DNA of 64,000 nucleotides from Arcobacter porcinus (GCF_004299785.2 NZ_CP036246.2:1922001-1986000), one strand, 5' to 3'; shown: positions 21,236 to 34,025, counted from the stretch's first letter. Notes: generated by a model from the letters alone, not told the origin. Made by a program: numbers and translations.

Positions 21236-21326
21236 CATGAAGTTTTAATGATTATAAGATTTTTTAAGGTTTATATTAAAAGTTTAAATACTCAAATTTA
21301 TATTAATCATAAAATAAAACTTCATG
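21236..21326 (-). promoter_or_regulatory. Interrupted inverted repeat in the mgtE leader
   Basis: On the minus strand CATGAAGTTTTA plus ATGATTA, separated by TTTT (21326-21304), is matched by TAATCAT directly followed by TAAAACTTCATG overlapping at the shared T (21254-21236): 12 and 7 base pairs with a four-base bulge and a 49-base loop. The 5' arm lies within the leader ORF from its codon 10 onward, so a translating ribosome would open it. A short partner of the 3' arm at 21199-21210 could form a competing stem. No T run follows, so this is not a plain intrinsic terminator. Confidence 0.6.
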
Positions 21327-21355
21327 AATCTACTCTGACTACTATCTGAATCCAT
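21284..21355 (-). CDS. Probable 23-residue leader peptide upstream of mgtE
   Basis: Short ORF of 23 codons with a strong Shine-Dalgarno, AGAGGAG five bases before ATG. The peptide begins MDSDSSQSRFMKF and ends NINLSI, with acidic residues at positions 2 and 4. The ORF lies in the 304 bases between mreC and mgtE, 166 bases before the mgtE start. Its 3' two thirds form one arm of the inverted repeat described separately. Enterobacterial mgtL is a leader ORF of similar size and acidic start (MEPDPTPLP) controlling a magnesium transporter; there is no homology beyond that theme. A function in magnesium sensing is inferred, not shown. Confidence 0.6.
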   Translation of the reverse strand: MDSDSSQSRFMKFYFMININLSI

Positions 21356-21370
21356 TTCCGCTCCTCTTAT

Positions 21371-21408
21371 GAAATATTTAATTTTGCCGTAGTTTAGAAA
21401 AATATTTC
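21371..21408 (-). promoter_or_regulatory. Hairpin just before the leader ORF ribosome site
   Basis: GAAATATTT and AAATATTTC are nine-base inverted repeats with a 21-base loop, ending two bases before the AAGAGGAG site. It may be part of a promoter or an mRNA hairpin. No terminator is visible between mreC and the leader, so readthrough from mreC is possible. Confidence 0.3.
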
Positions 21409-21433
21409 TTAATTTTTAATTAATAGGCTATTT

Positions 21434-22198
21434 TTACTCATTTATAGTTTGATATGTATAGAAATATCTTTTTGTAAGTGGTTTTGCATAAGGTTCAATA
21501 TATGCCACTTTCATATCTGGATACTCTTTTATATCAACAACTTTTCCTACTCTTACACCTTCATAAAAGATATTATCAAGACCTGAAGTTATAACTTCAT
21601 CTCCTAAGTTTACTTTTGCCCAAATAGGTATAAATTTAACAGATAATAATCTTTCATCACTATCATTTGACATCACAATTCCAGAATTTCTATCATTTCC
21701 TACAAAAACAGCATAAGAACAATCTTTGTTTCCATTTAATAATCCTACGCTTTTACCTTGCTTATTTAAAGCAATTCCAGCAGCATAATTTTCTGATATA
21801 AGTCCTACAATTTCATCATCCAATTTTTTATCTATCCAAACTGTTGTAAAATCATCAAATTTTACATATGATAAAACTCTTACTATATCAATTTTTGCAT
21901 TTATACTAGGAAGTTCTACATTTATCAAAAATTCTCTCAAAGAGTCTATTTTTGAAGTTGTAGATTCATATAGGATTTTGTACTCTTTTAACCGTAAATT
22001 CTCTTCTTGTAACTTCTTTATAAGCTCTTCATGAGAAAAATGATCTTTTACTTTTTGTGATAATTCTATATAACTATTTAAATAAGATTTTTTTATCTCT
22101 GCAAAAAATCTAAACTGTTTTGAAATATATTCATCTATTTCAAATAAGTATAATAATCCTGCAAAGATAAATAGAGATAAAAAAAGAAATCTTTTCAT
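21434..22198 (-). CDS. mreC: Rod shape-determining protein MreC
   Basis: Bitopic inner-membrane protein of the elongasome. It has one N-terminal membrane helix (residues 1-20), a coiled coil (about 45-85) rich in Glu and Lys, then the two-lobed beta domain, with VGLLNGNKDCSYAVFVGNDR and LGDEVITSGLDNIFYEGVRVG typical of MreC. 254 residues. It lies seven bases after mreB. No mreD is visible; the next gene is the mgtE leader. Confidence 0.92.
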   Translation of the reverse strand: MKRFLFLSLFIFAGLLYLFEIDEYISKQFRFFAEIKKSYLNSYIELSQKVKDHFSHEELIKKLQEENLRLKEYKILYESTTSKIDSLREFLINVELPSINAKIDIVRVLSYVKFDDFTTVWIDKKLDDEIVGLISENYAAGIALNKQGKSVGLLNGNKDCSYAVFVGNDRNSGIVMSNDSDERLLSVKFIPIWAKVNLGDEVITSGLDNIFYEGVRVGKVVDIKEYPDMKVAYIEPYAKPLTKRYFYTYQTINE

Positions 22199-22205
22199 CT
22201 AGTTT

Positions 22206-23243
22206 TTAATTTTTCATCTCTTCAATAATTTTTAATAATTCTGGTTCATCAAGAACTTGACTTGTTCCATATGCAACAGAAAGTAGTGGTTCATCTGCAA
22301 TTTTTACAGGTATTTTTACAATTTCCGATAGATATTTATCTATTCCTCTAATTAATGCTCCACCACCTGTTATTATAATTCCATTATCTACAACATCTCC
22401 TGCTAAATCAGGTGGCATATTTTCTAATACACTTCTAATTGCTGAAGCTATCTCTTTTAGAGGTTCTTTTATAGCAATTCTTACACCTTCACTACCTAAT
22501 TCAATAGTTGAAAGATACCCTGAATGATCTTTTCCTTTTATTTGGAATTTTAATTCTGGGTCAAGTTTTGAAGCAGCTCCAATAGCTATTTTAATATTTT
22601 CTGCTGTTCTTTCACCTATGAAAAGATTATAGTTTTGTCTTACATATTCAACAATAGATCTATCTATTTTATCTCCACCAACTTTAACTGATTTACATAA
22701 AACTAATCCACCTAAAGATGTAACACCAATTTCAGTTGTTCCTCCACCAATATCAACAACAACGTGTCCATCTGGATCAGAAACAGGAATTCCAGCTCCA
22801 ATAGCAGCTGCCATTGGCTCTTCTACTAAGAAAACCTCTCTAGCTCCAGCACTCATAGCTGACTCTTCAACTGCTTTTCTTTCAACTTGTGTAATTCCAT
22901 AAGGAATACAAATAATTACTCTTGGTCTAATAAATGATTTTCTTGAATGTGCTTTTTCTATAAAATATCTAATCATTCTTTCAGTCATTTCGAAATCTGC
23001 AATAACTCCATCTTGCATCGGTCTTACCGCTTGAATATTTAAAGGAGTTTTTCCAAGCATTCTTTTTGCTTCTTGACCAACAGCTAATATTCTATCTTTT
23101 CCTTGTCTATCAACTTGTACAGCTACAACTGAAGGTTCATTGATAATTACACCTTTTCCTTTAACACTAACAATAGTATTTGCAGTTCCCAAATCTATTG
23201 CCATGTCATTTGAAAATATTCCTATTAATTTATCTAAAATCAT
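22206..23243 (-). CDS. mreB: Rod shape-determining protein MreB
   Basis: Actin-like filament protein directing lateral wall growth. ATP-binding motifs are visible: AIDLGTANTIV (phosphate 1), VVDIGGGTTEIGV (phosphate 2) and IIITGGGALIRGID (adenosine). 345 residues is standard. It begins four bases after clpX and lies in the lpx-clpX-mre gene string. Confidence 0.97.
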   Translation of the reverse strand: MILDKLIGIFSNDMAIDLGTANTIVSVKGKGVIINEPSVVAVQVDRQGKDRILAVGQEAKRMLGKTPLNIQAVRPMQDGVIADFEMTERMIRYFIEKAHSRKSFIRPRVIICIPYGITQVERKAVEESAMSAGAREVFLVEEPMAAAIGAGIPVSDPDGHVVVDIGGGTTEIGVTSLGGLVLCKSVKVGGDKIDRSIVEYVRQNYNLFIGERTAENIKIAIGAASKLDPELKFQIKGKDHSGYLSTIELGSEGVRIAIKEPLKEIASAIRSVLENMPPDLAGDVVDNGIIITGGGALIRGIDKYLSEIVKIPVKIADEPLLSVAYGTSQVLDEPELLKIIEEMKN

Positions 23244-23247
23244 CTGT

Positions 23248-24471
23248 TTATCCTTTACTCACTTTAGGTTCTTCTTGTTTTAGAATAACTTTTTGTGTAA
23301 TTGTAATTTTTTTATTTTTGAATTCTGGAAGATTAAACATAATATCCAACATAATATCTTCCAAAATAGACCTAAGTCCTCTTGCCCCTGTTTTTCTTTT
23401 TATAGCTAAATCTGCTAATTCTAAAAGTGCATCTTTATCAAAATCTAAAGTTACACCATCCATAGCAAAAAGTTCTTTATATTGTTTGATTAATGCATTT
23501 TTTGGTTCTGTTAATATATGAACCATATCTTCTTTTGTAATCTCATTTAATGTTGCAATCATATGAAGTCTTCCAATTAATTCTGGAATAAGACCATATT
23601 TTACTAAATCATCTGTTTCAACTTTTGAAACAATTTTATCATTATCTTCTTTTGATTTTTTATCTTGATTAAAACCTAAGATATTTGCACCTTGTTTTCT
23701 TTTTATAATATCTTCAAGTCCATCAAAAGCTCCTCCACAAATAAATAAAATATTTGTAGTATCTACTTGTAAAGAGTCTTGTCCAGGATGCTTTCTTCCA
23801 CCTTTTGGAGGAACATTTACAACAGCTCCTTCAACAATTTTTAGCAAAGCTTGTTGAACTCCTTCTCCTGAAACATCCCTTGTAATACTTCTATTTTCAC
23901 TCATTCTTGCAATTTTATCAATCTCATCAATGAAAATAATTCCTCTTTCTGCTTTTTCAATATCTCCATTTGCAGCTTGTACAAGTCTTGTTACAACATT
24001 TTCAACATCGTCTCCTACATAACCAGCTTCTGTTAAACTTGTTGCATCTGCAATAGCCAATGGAACATCTAAATATTTTGATATTGTTTGAGCTAAAAGA
24101 GTTTTTCCACTTCCTGTTGGTCCTATTAAAAGTACATTTGATTTATTTAATTCAATATCATTTTTTAATTCATCTTTTCTAAATATTCTTTTATAATGAT
24201 TATAAACTGCAACTGAAAGAACTTTTTTTGCTCTTTCTTGCCCAATTACATACTCATCTAAAATACTCTTTAGCTCTGAAGGTGTTTTAATTTTTATCTC
24301 TTTATCTTCGATTTTAATTTCACTATTTTCAAAATTTCCATCTATTTGAGAAGTCATAATCTCATTTGCAGCTGTTACGCAAGATTTACAAATACAAGCA
24401 TTATCCCCTGTTATTATAGGATTAGTTTTTGTATCATTTGCTCCACAAAAATCACAAATAATTTTACTCAT
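23248..24471 (-). CDS. clpX: ATP-dependent Clp protease ATP-binding subunit ClpX
   Basis: AAA+ unfoldase feeding ClpP. The N-terminal zinc domain has CDFCGAND and CICKSC; Walker A is [14 protein letters not shown], Walker [11 protein letters not shown], and the pore loop [15 protein letters not shown]-like ClpP loop is seen as ANILGFNQ. The start is the ATG at 24471, overlapping the lpxA stop by eight bases; a GTG two codons earlier is less likely. 407 residues. Confidence 0.96.
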   Translation of the reverse strand: MSKIICDFCGANDTKTNPIITGDNACICKSCVTAANEIMTSQIDGNFENSEIKIEDKEIKIKTPSELKSILDEYVIGQERAKKVLSVAVYNHYKRIFRKDELKNDIELNKSNVLLIGPTGSGKTLLAQTISKYLDVPLAIADATSLTEAGYVGDDVENVVTRLVQAANGDIEKAERGIIFIDEIDKIARMSENRSITRDVSGEGVQQALLKIVEGAVVNVPPKGGRKHPGQDSLQVDTTNILFICGGAFDGLEDIIKRKQGANILGFNQDKKSKEDNDKIVSKVETDDLVKYGLIPELIGRLHMIATLNEITKEDMVHILTEPKNALIKQYKELFAMDGVTLDFDKDALLELADLAIKRKTGARGLRSILEDIMLDIMFNLPEFKNKKITITQKVILKQEEPKVSKG

Positions 24472-25267
24472 TTTCACTCTTTACTGTTCTTTCAAAAGGT
24501 ATTCCTCTTTTTGTATTCATAACAAAACCTGCTAACTCTTTTACTAAATCATTTTTACTTGTCTCAAATAGTTCTTTTGCTACTTCTTGAAGTGGTTTAC
24601 CTGAAGCAAAAAGTGATCTATATGCACTTTTTAAATCATTAATATCTTCTTTATTCTCTAATCTTCTTCTTAATCCAACTAGATTTAAACCTCTAATTGT
24701 AGCTTTGTTTCCTTCTGCTAAACAAAAAGGTGGAATATCTTGTGCAACTGCACTCGCTCCTCCAACCATAGCTTGAGTTCCAATTTTACAAAACTGATGA
24801 ACAGGTGTTAATCCACCAACAACTGCAAAATCATCAACTTCAACATGCCCAGCAAGAGTAACTCCATTTGCAAAGATACAATTGTCTCCAATAATACAAT
24901 CATGTGCTACGTGAGTATATCCCATAAATAGATTATTATTTCCAATTTTTGTAACTGCTCCACCACCAATAGTTCCTGGATTAAATAAAGTAAATTCTCT
25001 TATTCTATTATTATCTCCAATTATTAACTCAACATCATCACTTGGATTAAATTTTAAATCTTGTGGTATTGAACCAATTGATGCATGAGAAAAAATATGA
25101 TTATTTTTACCAATAGTTGTTTTACCTGTAATTAATGAGTTAGAATCAACAATAGTTCCATCCCCTATTTTTACATTTTTTCCTATTATGGTATATGCAC
25201 CAATTGTTACATTTTCCCCTAAGATTGCACCATCTTCTATTATGGCTGTTTTATGAATATTACTCAT
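24464..25267 (-). CDS. lpxA: UDP-N-acetylglucosamine acyltransferase
   Basis: First step of lipid A synthesis: transfer of a 3-hydroxyacyl chain to UDP-GlcNAc. The left-handed beta helix is visible as hexapeptide repeats through residue 180, with the catalytic His in [13 protein letters not shown]. The C-terminal helical domain follows. 267 residues. It lies 11 bases after fabZ and overlaps clpX. Confidence 0.96.
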   Translation of the reverse strand: MSNIHKTAIIEDGAILGENVTIGAYTIIGKNVKIGDGTIVDSNSLITGKTTIGKNNHIFSHASIGSIPQDLKFNPSDDVELIIGDNNRIREFTLFNPGTIGGGAVTKIGNNNLFMGYTHVAHDCIIGDNCIFANGVTLAGHVEVDDFAVVGGLTPVHQFCKIGTQAMVGGASAVAQDIPPFCLAEGNKATIRGLNLVGLRRRLENKEDINDLKSAYRSLFASGKPLQEVAKELFETSKNDLVKELAGFVMNTKRGIPFERTVKSENE

Positions 25268-25278
25268 ATTAGTCCTAA

Positions 25279-25722
25279 TTATTTATCTACTATCATTGCT
25301 TTAAATTCAGCTTCAGCTGTAAGTTTTCCATCAATATAAGCTTTTCCTTCAAATACCATTAAAGTACTTTTCATTTTGATAGCTGTTAATTCATAATCTA
25401 ATCTATCTCCTGGACGAACTGGATTTCTAAATTTAGCTTTATCAATACTCATAAAATAAATAACTTTACTTTTTAACTCTTCATCGCTTAAACCAGCACT
25501 TTTTAAAGCTAAAACTCCCCCACATTGAGCCATTCCTTCAAGAATCATAACACCTGGATAAATTGGATGTCCAGGGAAGTGACCTTGAAATGCTGGTTCA
25601 GAAATAGATATATTTTTATAACCTTTAATTGTCTTACCAGCTTCCATATCAGTGATTCTATCCACTAAAAGTAAAGGGTATCTATGTGGTAAAATCTCTT
25701 GAATTTGCATAATATCAAACAT
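25279..25722 (-). CDS. fabZ: 3-hydroxyacyl-ACP dehydratase FabZ
   Basis: Hot-dog fold dehydratase of fatty acid synthesis, 147 residues. The catalytic His is in [12 protein letters not shown] and the acidic residue in ILEGMAQ; the N-terminal [13 protein letters not shown] is typical. The order fabZ then lpxA links membrane and lipid A synthesis and is common. Confidence 0.97.
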   Translation of the reverse strand: MFDIMQIQEILPHRYPLLLVDRITDMEAGKTIKGYKNISISEPAFQGHFPGHPIYPGVMILEGMAQCGGVLALKSAGLSDEELKSKVIYFMSIDKAKFRNPVRPGDRLDYELTAIKMKSTLMVFEGKAYIDGKLTAEAEFKAMIVDK

Positions 25723-25773
25723 ATTTGTGTCCTACTAATTTTAAAATTGCTTTCGATTATATCTAAAAGAAGT

Positions 25774-26817
25774 TTAGTTTTTTATAATCCTAGCAACATT
25801 TTCTGAACTTCCTTCAATTAAATAATTTCTTAGAATTTTAGAATTATCAAAAAAATCACTTCTATTAAAAGTATTATAATCATTTAAAAGATTTTCAACT
25901 GTTACTTCATCTTGTAAAAACTCACTATGAAGTGGCTTCTTTCCCATTTTCTCAAAAAATATATTTGCTAAACCGACATATGGTAGCTTTACAAAAGTTC
26001 TTCCTATAAAAAAATCTAATTTTTTTGCAATATAAGCTAAAGTAAAAGGTGTTCCTATAAGAGATGCTTCAAGTGTTGCTGTTCCACTACAAATAAATGC
26101 ATACTCTGCTTCATATAGTGCTTGATGAGATTTCTTTGATATAGTAAATTTACTAATATCTCCATAATTCTCTTCAATATATTTATTATCGAATTTTTCA
26201 GGAACAACTAATATATACTCTTTGTTTGGAATATTTTCTATAAGTTCTTTAAAAATTGGCATAAGATTTCTTATCTCTGTTTTTCTACTTCCTGGCATAA
26301 AAATAATTTTATTAGAATCTATCTGTTTTTCTTTAAATTCTTTTATTTCATCTAATAATGGATGCCCTACATAAGTTATTTTATCTTTTTTAGTATATAT
26401 ATCTTTTTCAAATGGTAATATTGAGCATAATTTTGTACAAGTCTCTTCCAAAACTTTTACCCTTCCTTTTTTCCATGCCCAAGCTTGTGGTAATATATAG
26501 TAAATAATCTCTTTTTCTGGATATTTTTCTCTTAGTTTTTTTGCTAAAGGAAGATTAAATCCAGAACTATCAAGCAAAAGAACCTTATCACAATCTTTTG
26601 CCAAATCAACCATCTCATCTCTTAATCTAAAAAAGAATCTAAGTTTTTTTAATGCATCAATTATTCCCATAATTGCTAATGAACTTAAATCATATAATGG
26701 ATTTCCTAGCTCTTTATCAAAAACTCCTACAAATTCAATATCATTTGGCAAATATTTCTTTAACTCTTTTAAATGCACATTTGATGATGTTTCCATCGCA
26801 CTTACCAAAATCTTCAT
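25774..26817 (-). CDS. lpxB: Lipid-A-disaccharide synthase
   Basis: Glycosyltransferase condensing lipid X and UDP-2,3-diacylglucosamine. Recognised from DSSGFNLPLAKKLREKYP, YYILPQAWAWKKGRVK, the FMPGSRKTEIRNLMP motif and CSGTATLEASLIGTPF. 347 residues. The start overlaps the queH stop by four bases, so the two are coupled. Confidence 0.95.
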   Translation of the reverse strand: MKILVSAMETSSNVHLKELKKYLPNDIEFVGVFDKELGNPLYDLSSLAIMGIIDALKKLRFFFRLRDEMVDLAKDCDKVLLLDSSGFNLPLAKKLREKYPEKEIIYYILPQAWAWKKGRVKVLEETCTKLCSILPFEKDIYTKKDKITYVGHPLLDEIKEFKEKQIDSNKIIFMPGSRKTEIRNLMPIFKELIENIPNKEYILVVPEKFDNKYIEENYGDISKFTISKKSHQALYEAEYAFICSGTATLEASLIGTPFTLAYIAKKLDFFIGRTFVKLPYVGLANIFFEKMGKKPLHSEFLQDEVTVENLLNDYNTFNRSDFFDNSKILRNYLIEGSSENVARIIKN

Positions 26818-27887
26818 ACAATCTCCTCTTTTATATCCTCATATGTTTTACTATCAATAAAAATATCATACTTTTCATATACTATTTCATCCAAAACTAT
26901 TAGTGCGGATAAGTCATAATAACTTTTTAATATTTTAAATCTTAATTCTATCTCATCTTCTATTTTTAAAGGGTTATACATAAGCTCTTTTGCATTTTTA
27001 TATGTAGAATTTGATAATTTATTAAAAGTATTTATAGTTATAAATTTTACTTCATCACGATTTAAATAAAATATTTCATCTTTATCAAAGTCAATCTTTG
27101 CACTAATTTGTTTTTTTGAAATAAGTGAATAAAAAAATATATAAGATGGAATAATAATATTATTTATAGAAACACTTCCACTAAAAAGCCTATAATTCAA
27201 AAATTTCTGTTTTATCAATTTATAGTTTATATTATTCTCTTCTAATTTATTTCTTTTATGATATAGCTCTAATCTTTGCTCTATGGATTCAGGTAATATT
27301 TGATTTGATATTGGACTAAACATCTCATCCATAAGTTTTTTTTGATGTTCTCTTTGTGCAGTTAATCCATATAAACATCCACAATAGTTTTGTCTATATA
27401 AATTGTTTTCTTTTACTCTTAATCCTTGCATTTGCATACCAATTCCACTTCTATAATCTTTAAAAACAAACTCTATTCCTGTCTCTTTAGATAGTTTATT
27501 TCCTATTATCTGTAGTTTTTCTTGAGACTTTTTTGGTGAAATTAAAAGTGTAGTTGTAACTTTATTATGTCCTAATTCAATAGCTTTATCAAAACTATTT
27601 TCCAGCCTAAAATCATAACAAACCGTACATCTTTCAGCTTTTTCAGGAAGATGTTCCATTCCTTTTGTTTTTTTTATCCAATCTTCTAGATTATAAGGTC
27701 CTTCAAGAAGTTTTATTCCTAGCTTATTACATGAAAACTCTACATCCAAATATCTTAATCTATATTCACTATAAGGATGAATATTTGGATCATAAAAATA
27801 TCCTACAATCTCTTCTTCTTTATACTCTTCTTTTATTCTTTCTAAAAAATAATGGCTATCAACTGAACAACATATATGTACAAGCAA
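26814..27887 (-). CDS. queH: Epoxyqueuosine reductase QueH with C-terminal extension
   Basis: Last step of queuosine synthesis in tRNA, non-cobalamin type (formerly DUF208). The N-terminal 200 residues carry the paired cysteines HICCSVDS, ERCTVCYDFRL and YCGCLYG that hold iron-sulfur clusters and metal. A further 150 residues without cysteine motifs follow; their role is unknown to me. The start is TTG at 27887, with AAGGA five bases before it; that ribosome site lies in a hairpin (27891-27921). Confidence 0.88.
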   Translation of the reverse strand: MLVHICCSVDSHYFLERIKEEYKEEEIVGYFYDPNIHPYSEYRLRYLDVEFSCNKLGIKLLEGPYNLEDWIKKTKGMEHLPEKAERCTVCYDFRLENSFDKAIELGHNKVTTTLLISPKKSQEKLQIIGNKLSKETGIEFVFKDYRSGIGMQMQGLRVKENNLYRQNYCGCLYGLTAQREHQKKLMDEMFSPISNQILPESIEQRLELYHKRNKLEENNINYKLIKQKFLNYRLFSGSVSINNIIIPSYIFFYSLISKKQISAKIDFDKDEIFYLNRDEVKFITINTFNKLSNSTYKNAKELMYNPLKIEDEIELRFKILKSYYDLSALIVLDEIVYEKYDIFIDSKTYEDIKEEIV

Positions 27888-27890
27888 GTA

Positions 27891-27921
27891 ATTCCTTTAA
27901 AATAGTTCCATTTTAAGGAAT
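27891..27921 (-). promoter_or_regulatory. Hairpin covering the queH ribosome binding site
   Basis: On the minus strand ATTCCTTAAAAT and ATTTTAAAGGAAT pair around GGAACT with one bulged A. The 3' arm contains the AAGGA that serves the TTG start of queH, so the folded mRNA would hide it. It does not resemble the preQ1 riboswitches that I know. Confidence 0.5.
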
Positions 27922-27938
27922 CTATCGAGTTTTTTAAT

Positions 27939-27944
27939 TATAAT
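27939..27944 (+). promoter_or_regulatory. Probable -10 element for the small lipoprotein gene
   Basis: TATAAT in a T-rich context, 34 bases before the proposed AUA start at 27978. Confidence 0.4.
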
Positions 27945-27977
27945 TATAGTTAATTTTTTTTAAATAAAGGATTTACA

Positions 27978-28364
27978 ATAAAAAAGTTTATTCCAATTAT
28001 ATTTATGGTTTTTATTATTTCTGGTTGTAGTTTAAAAGAGCCATTAATATCTTCAAATAGTGCAACAATACTATTTAAAACACCTACTATTAAATTTCAC
28101 GATAAAGGTTTTATTTATAAATATAAAAATTATACTCAATTGCAAGTTTTTACGACGGGAAAAGTCATTTTTGATGTAAAAATATATAATAATGAGATAT
28201 GTACAGGAACATTTAAATGTATGAGTTTAAAAGAATTTAATAAAAATAATCTTAGCTCTACATATGAAGATAATTTTATTAAACAATTATTTGATGAAAA
28301 CAATAAAATTAGCTATTTTAAAGATAGTAAAAATGGAATATTAATAAAAATAAATAGAGACTGA
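27978..28364 (+). CDS. Small lipoprotein with an apparent AUA start codon
   Basis: Reading from ATA at 27978 gives a complete lipoprotein signal, (M)KKFIPIIFMVFIISGCS, with lipobox ISGC and cysteine 17. AAGGA sits six bases before that ATA. There is no ATG, GTG or TTG between the preceding in-frame stop (27951) and 28005; starting at the ATG at 28005 would leave only six residues before the lipobox and no positive charge. Total 128 residues; the mature part is not recognised. Either AUA is used or the start was recently mutated. Confidence 0.6.
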   Translation: MKKFIPIIFMVFIISGCSLKEPLISSNSATILFKTPTIKFHDKGFIYKYKNYTQLQVFTTGKVIFDVKIYNNEICTGTFKCMSLKEFNKNNLSSTYEDNFIKQLFDENNKISYFKDSKNGILIKINRD

Positions 28365-28433
28365 TTAGAGTATTAAAAATGGATAAAAGGAGCAAGGTAA
28401 TAGAAGGTGCTGGGAAGGGAAAGTTAGGGGGCA

Positions 28434-28484
28434 TAAAAAAAGCTTAGCTTAGATTATAAATAGATATAAAATAAGCTAAGCTTT
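28434..28484 (-). terminator. Terminator of the rRNA operon
   Basis: AAAGCTTAGCTTA and TAAGCTAAGCTTT form a perfect 13-base stem with a 20-base AT loop (28439-28484); on the minus strand it ends in a run of seven T. It follows the 5S gene by about 25 bases. Confidence 0.85.
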
Positions 28485-28509
28485 CAAATAATGTGTATAA
28501 ATACTCAAG

Positions 28510-28626
28510 AGTTGGCAGTGACCTACATTTCCACAGGGGGACCCTGCAGTATTATCGGCGATGAAGTGCTTGACTACCAGGTTCGGAATGGGGCTGGGTA
28601 TTTCCACTTCTCTTTAACCACCAACA
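28510..28626 (-). rRNA. rrf: 5S ribosomal RNA
   Basis: About 117 bases. On the minus strand it reads GGTGGTTAAAGAGAAGTGG at the 5' side, contains CCCATTCCGAACCTGG, the conserved loop of 5S RNA, and ends with a complementary GTCACTGCCAAC. Ends are set by pairing of the terminal helix and may be off by a few bases. Confidence 0.93.
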
Positions 28627-28745
28627 AATTTGAGTAGTAAAAATTTATAAATATAAACTCTTAATACTCAAATCAGATTGAGTTAAATCTAATGCTAAAG
28701 TCTTCTTCATTCAATATTGTGTAAAACAAACCTTTAAGTATATAA

Positions 28746-28779
28746 ACTTAATAAGATAGTAGAACCAAAGAATTCATAA
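28746..28779 (-). other. 3' arm of the 23S processing stem
   Basis: On the plus strand TTAATAAGATAGTAG and CCAAAGAAT here are complementary to CTACTATCTTATTAA and ATTCTTTGG at about 31732-31761. The two segments flank 23S and would form the RNase III processing helix. Confidence 0.6.
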
Positions 28780-28782
28780 AAA

Positions 28783-31690
<2,908 letters not shown>

Positions 31691-31953
31691 TTTGCCTATA
31701 AATATAATTTCTTATATTTATAATTTGATAATATTCTTTGGCTACTATCTTATTAAATTTACATTTAATAATTTAGTTGTGTTATATCATTATTGATATG
31801 AAATTTATTTTTAAATTCAAATATCGCTATTTAAATTTACGAAAAAATTTTAAAGACTTTAACATTATATTTTTAAATATCACTCTAGTTTAAAACCAGA
31901 TATAAATCTTTATATCTCTATAAAAACTTATATCTAACTTTACTCTTTCTTTT
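31691..31953 (-). other. Spacer between tRNA-Ala and 23S
   Basis: AT-rich spacer of about 260 bases. It holds the 5' arm of the 23S processing stem (about 31728-31765). I see no other gene in it. Confidence 0.6.
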
Positions 31954-32029
31954 TGGTGGAGAATAGCGGGATCGAACCGCTGACCTCCTGCGTGCAAAGC
32001 AGGCGCTCTCCCAGCTGAGCTAATTCCCC
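31954..32029 (-). tRNA. tRNA-Ala (TGC)
   Basis: 76 bases with encoded CCA. On the minus strand GGGGAATTAGCTCAGCTGG opens the acceptor and D arm, the anticodon loop is CTTTGCACG (anticodon TGC), and the T arm is GGTTCGATCC. The acceptor stem pairs GGGGAAT with ATTCTCC through one G-T pair. Usual position in the 16S-23S spacer. Confidence 0.97.
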
Positions 32030-32044
32030 AACAAGATTATTTAA

Positions 32045-32121
32045 TGGTGGGCCTATCAGGACTTGAACCTGAGACCTCACGATTATCAGTCGAGCGCTCT
32101 AGCCAGCTGAGCTATAGGCCC
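32045..32121 (-). tRNA. tRNA-Ile (GAT)
   Basis: 77 bases with encoded CCA. On the minus strand GGGCCTATAGCTCAGCTGG starts the molecule, the anticodon loop is CTGATAATC (anticodon GAT), the T arm GGTTCAAGTCC, and the acceptor ends TAGGCCCACCA. First tRNA of the spacer. Confidence 0.97.
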
Positions 32122-32147
32122 CTTCACCTACATGTGTTTCTCTAAAT

Positions 32148-32177
32148 AACCTTTATAAACCGAACATATATTGTTAA
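32148..32177 (-). other. 3' arm of the 16S processing stem
   Basis: The plus-strand run CTTTATAAACCGAA here is an exact reverse complement of TTCGGTTTATAAAG at 33900-33930, and the match extends with few mismatches to 30 bases. The arms flank 16S and would form the RNase III helix. Confidence 0.7.
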
Positions 32178-32220
32178 TTGTTTTTTCTATTAATAATCAA
32201 ATATTAATAGTTTTCTTTGA

Positions 32221-33738
<1,518 letters not shown>

Positions 33739-33953
33739 TTTTATATCTAATCTAATAATTAAATATATTTATAGTGTTTGAATCTGACTTTTTTGTTTTT
33801 AATTACTTAATTACAAAATTATCACTCAAAAGTTTATAGACAAGTTTATTATCATATTTATATCAATATAAATATTAACTTGTACAAATTTTTATTTTTT
33901 TAACAATTATATATTCGGTTTATAAAGATTACTCTTCAAAAAAACCTATCAGA

Positions 33954-33969
33954 TTTTAAAGAACTTATT
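33954..33969 (-). promoter_or_regulatory. boxA-like antitermination site
   Basis: AAGTTCTTTAAAATC on the minus strand resembles the boxA consensus TGCTCTTTAACA and sits between the promoter and 16S, where NusB/NusE would load. Confidence 0.5.
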
Positions 33970-33996
33970 TAACCGCTCTGGTCAAATTGGACGGGA

Positions 33997-34025
33997 ATTA
34001 TAATAGGAAAAATTTACTTTGTCAA
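33997..34025 (-). promoter_or_regulatory. rRNA promoter with consensus -35 and -10
   Basis: TTGACA (34025-34020), exactly 17 bases, then TATAAT (34002-33997). Both hexamers are perfect sigma-70 consensus, unusual for this phylum and fitting a maximal rRNA promoter. Confidence 0.9.

Noticed and set aside
21130-21433. M-box magnesium riboswitch before mgtE
   Set aside because: No recognisable M-box helices or conserved loops; the segment is very AT-rich and is better explained by a short ORF and one long stem.
27888-27960. preQ1 riboswitch before queH
   Set aside because: No H-type pseudoknot layout or conserved preQ1 core; only a simple hairpin.
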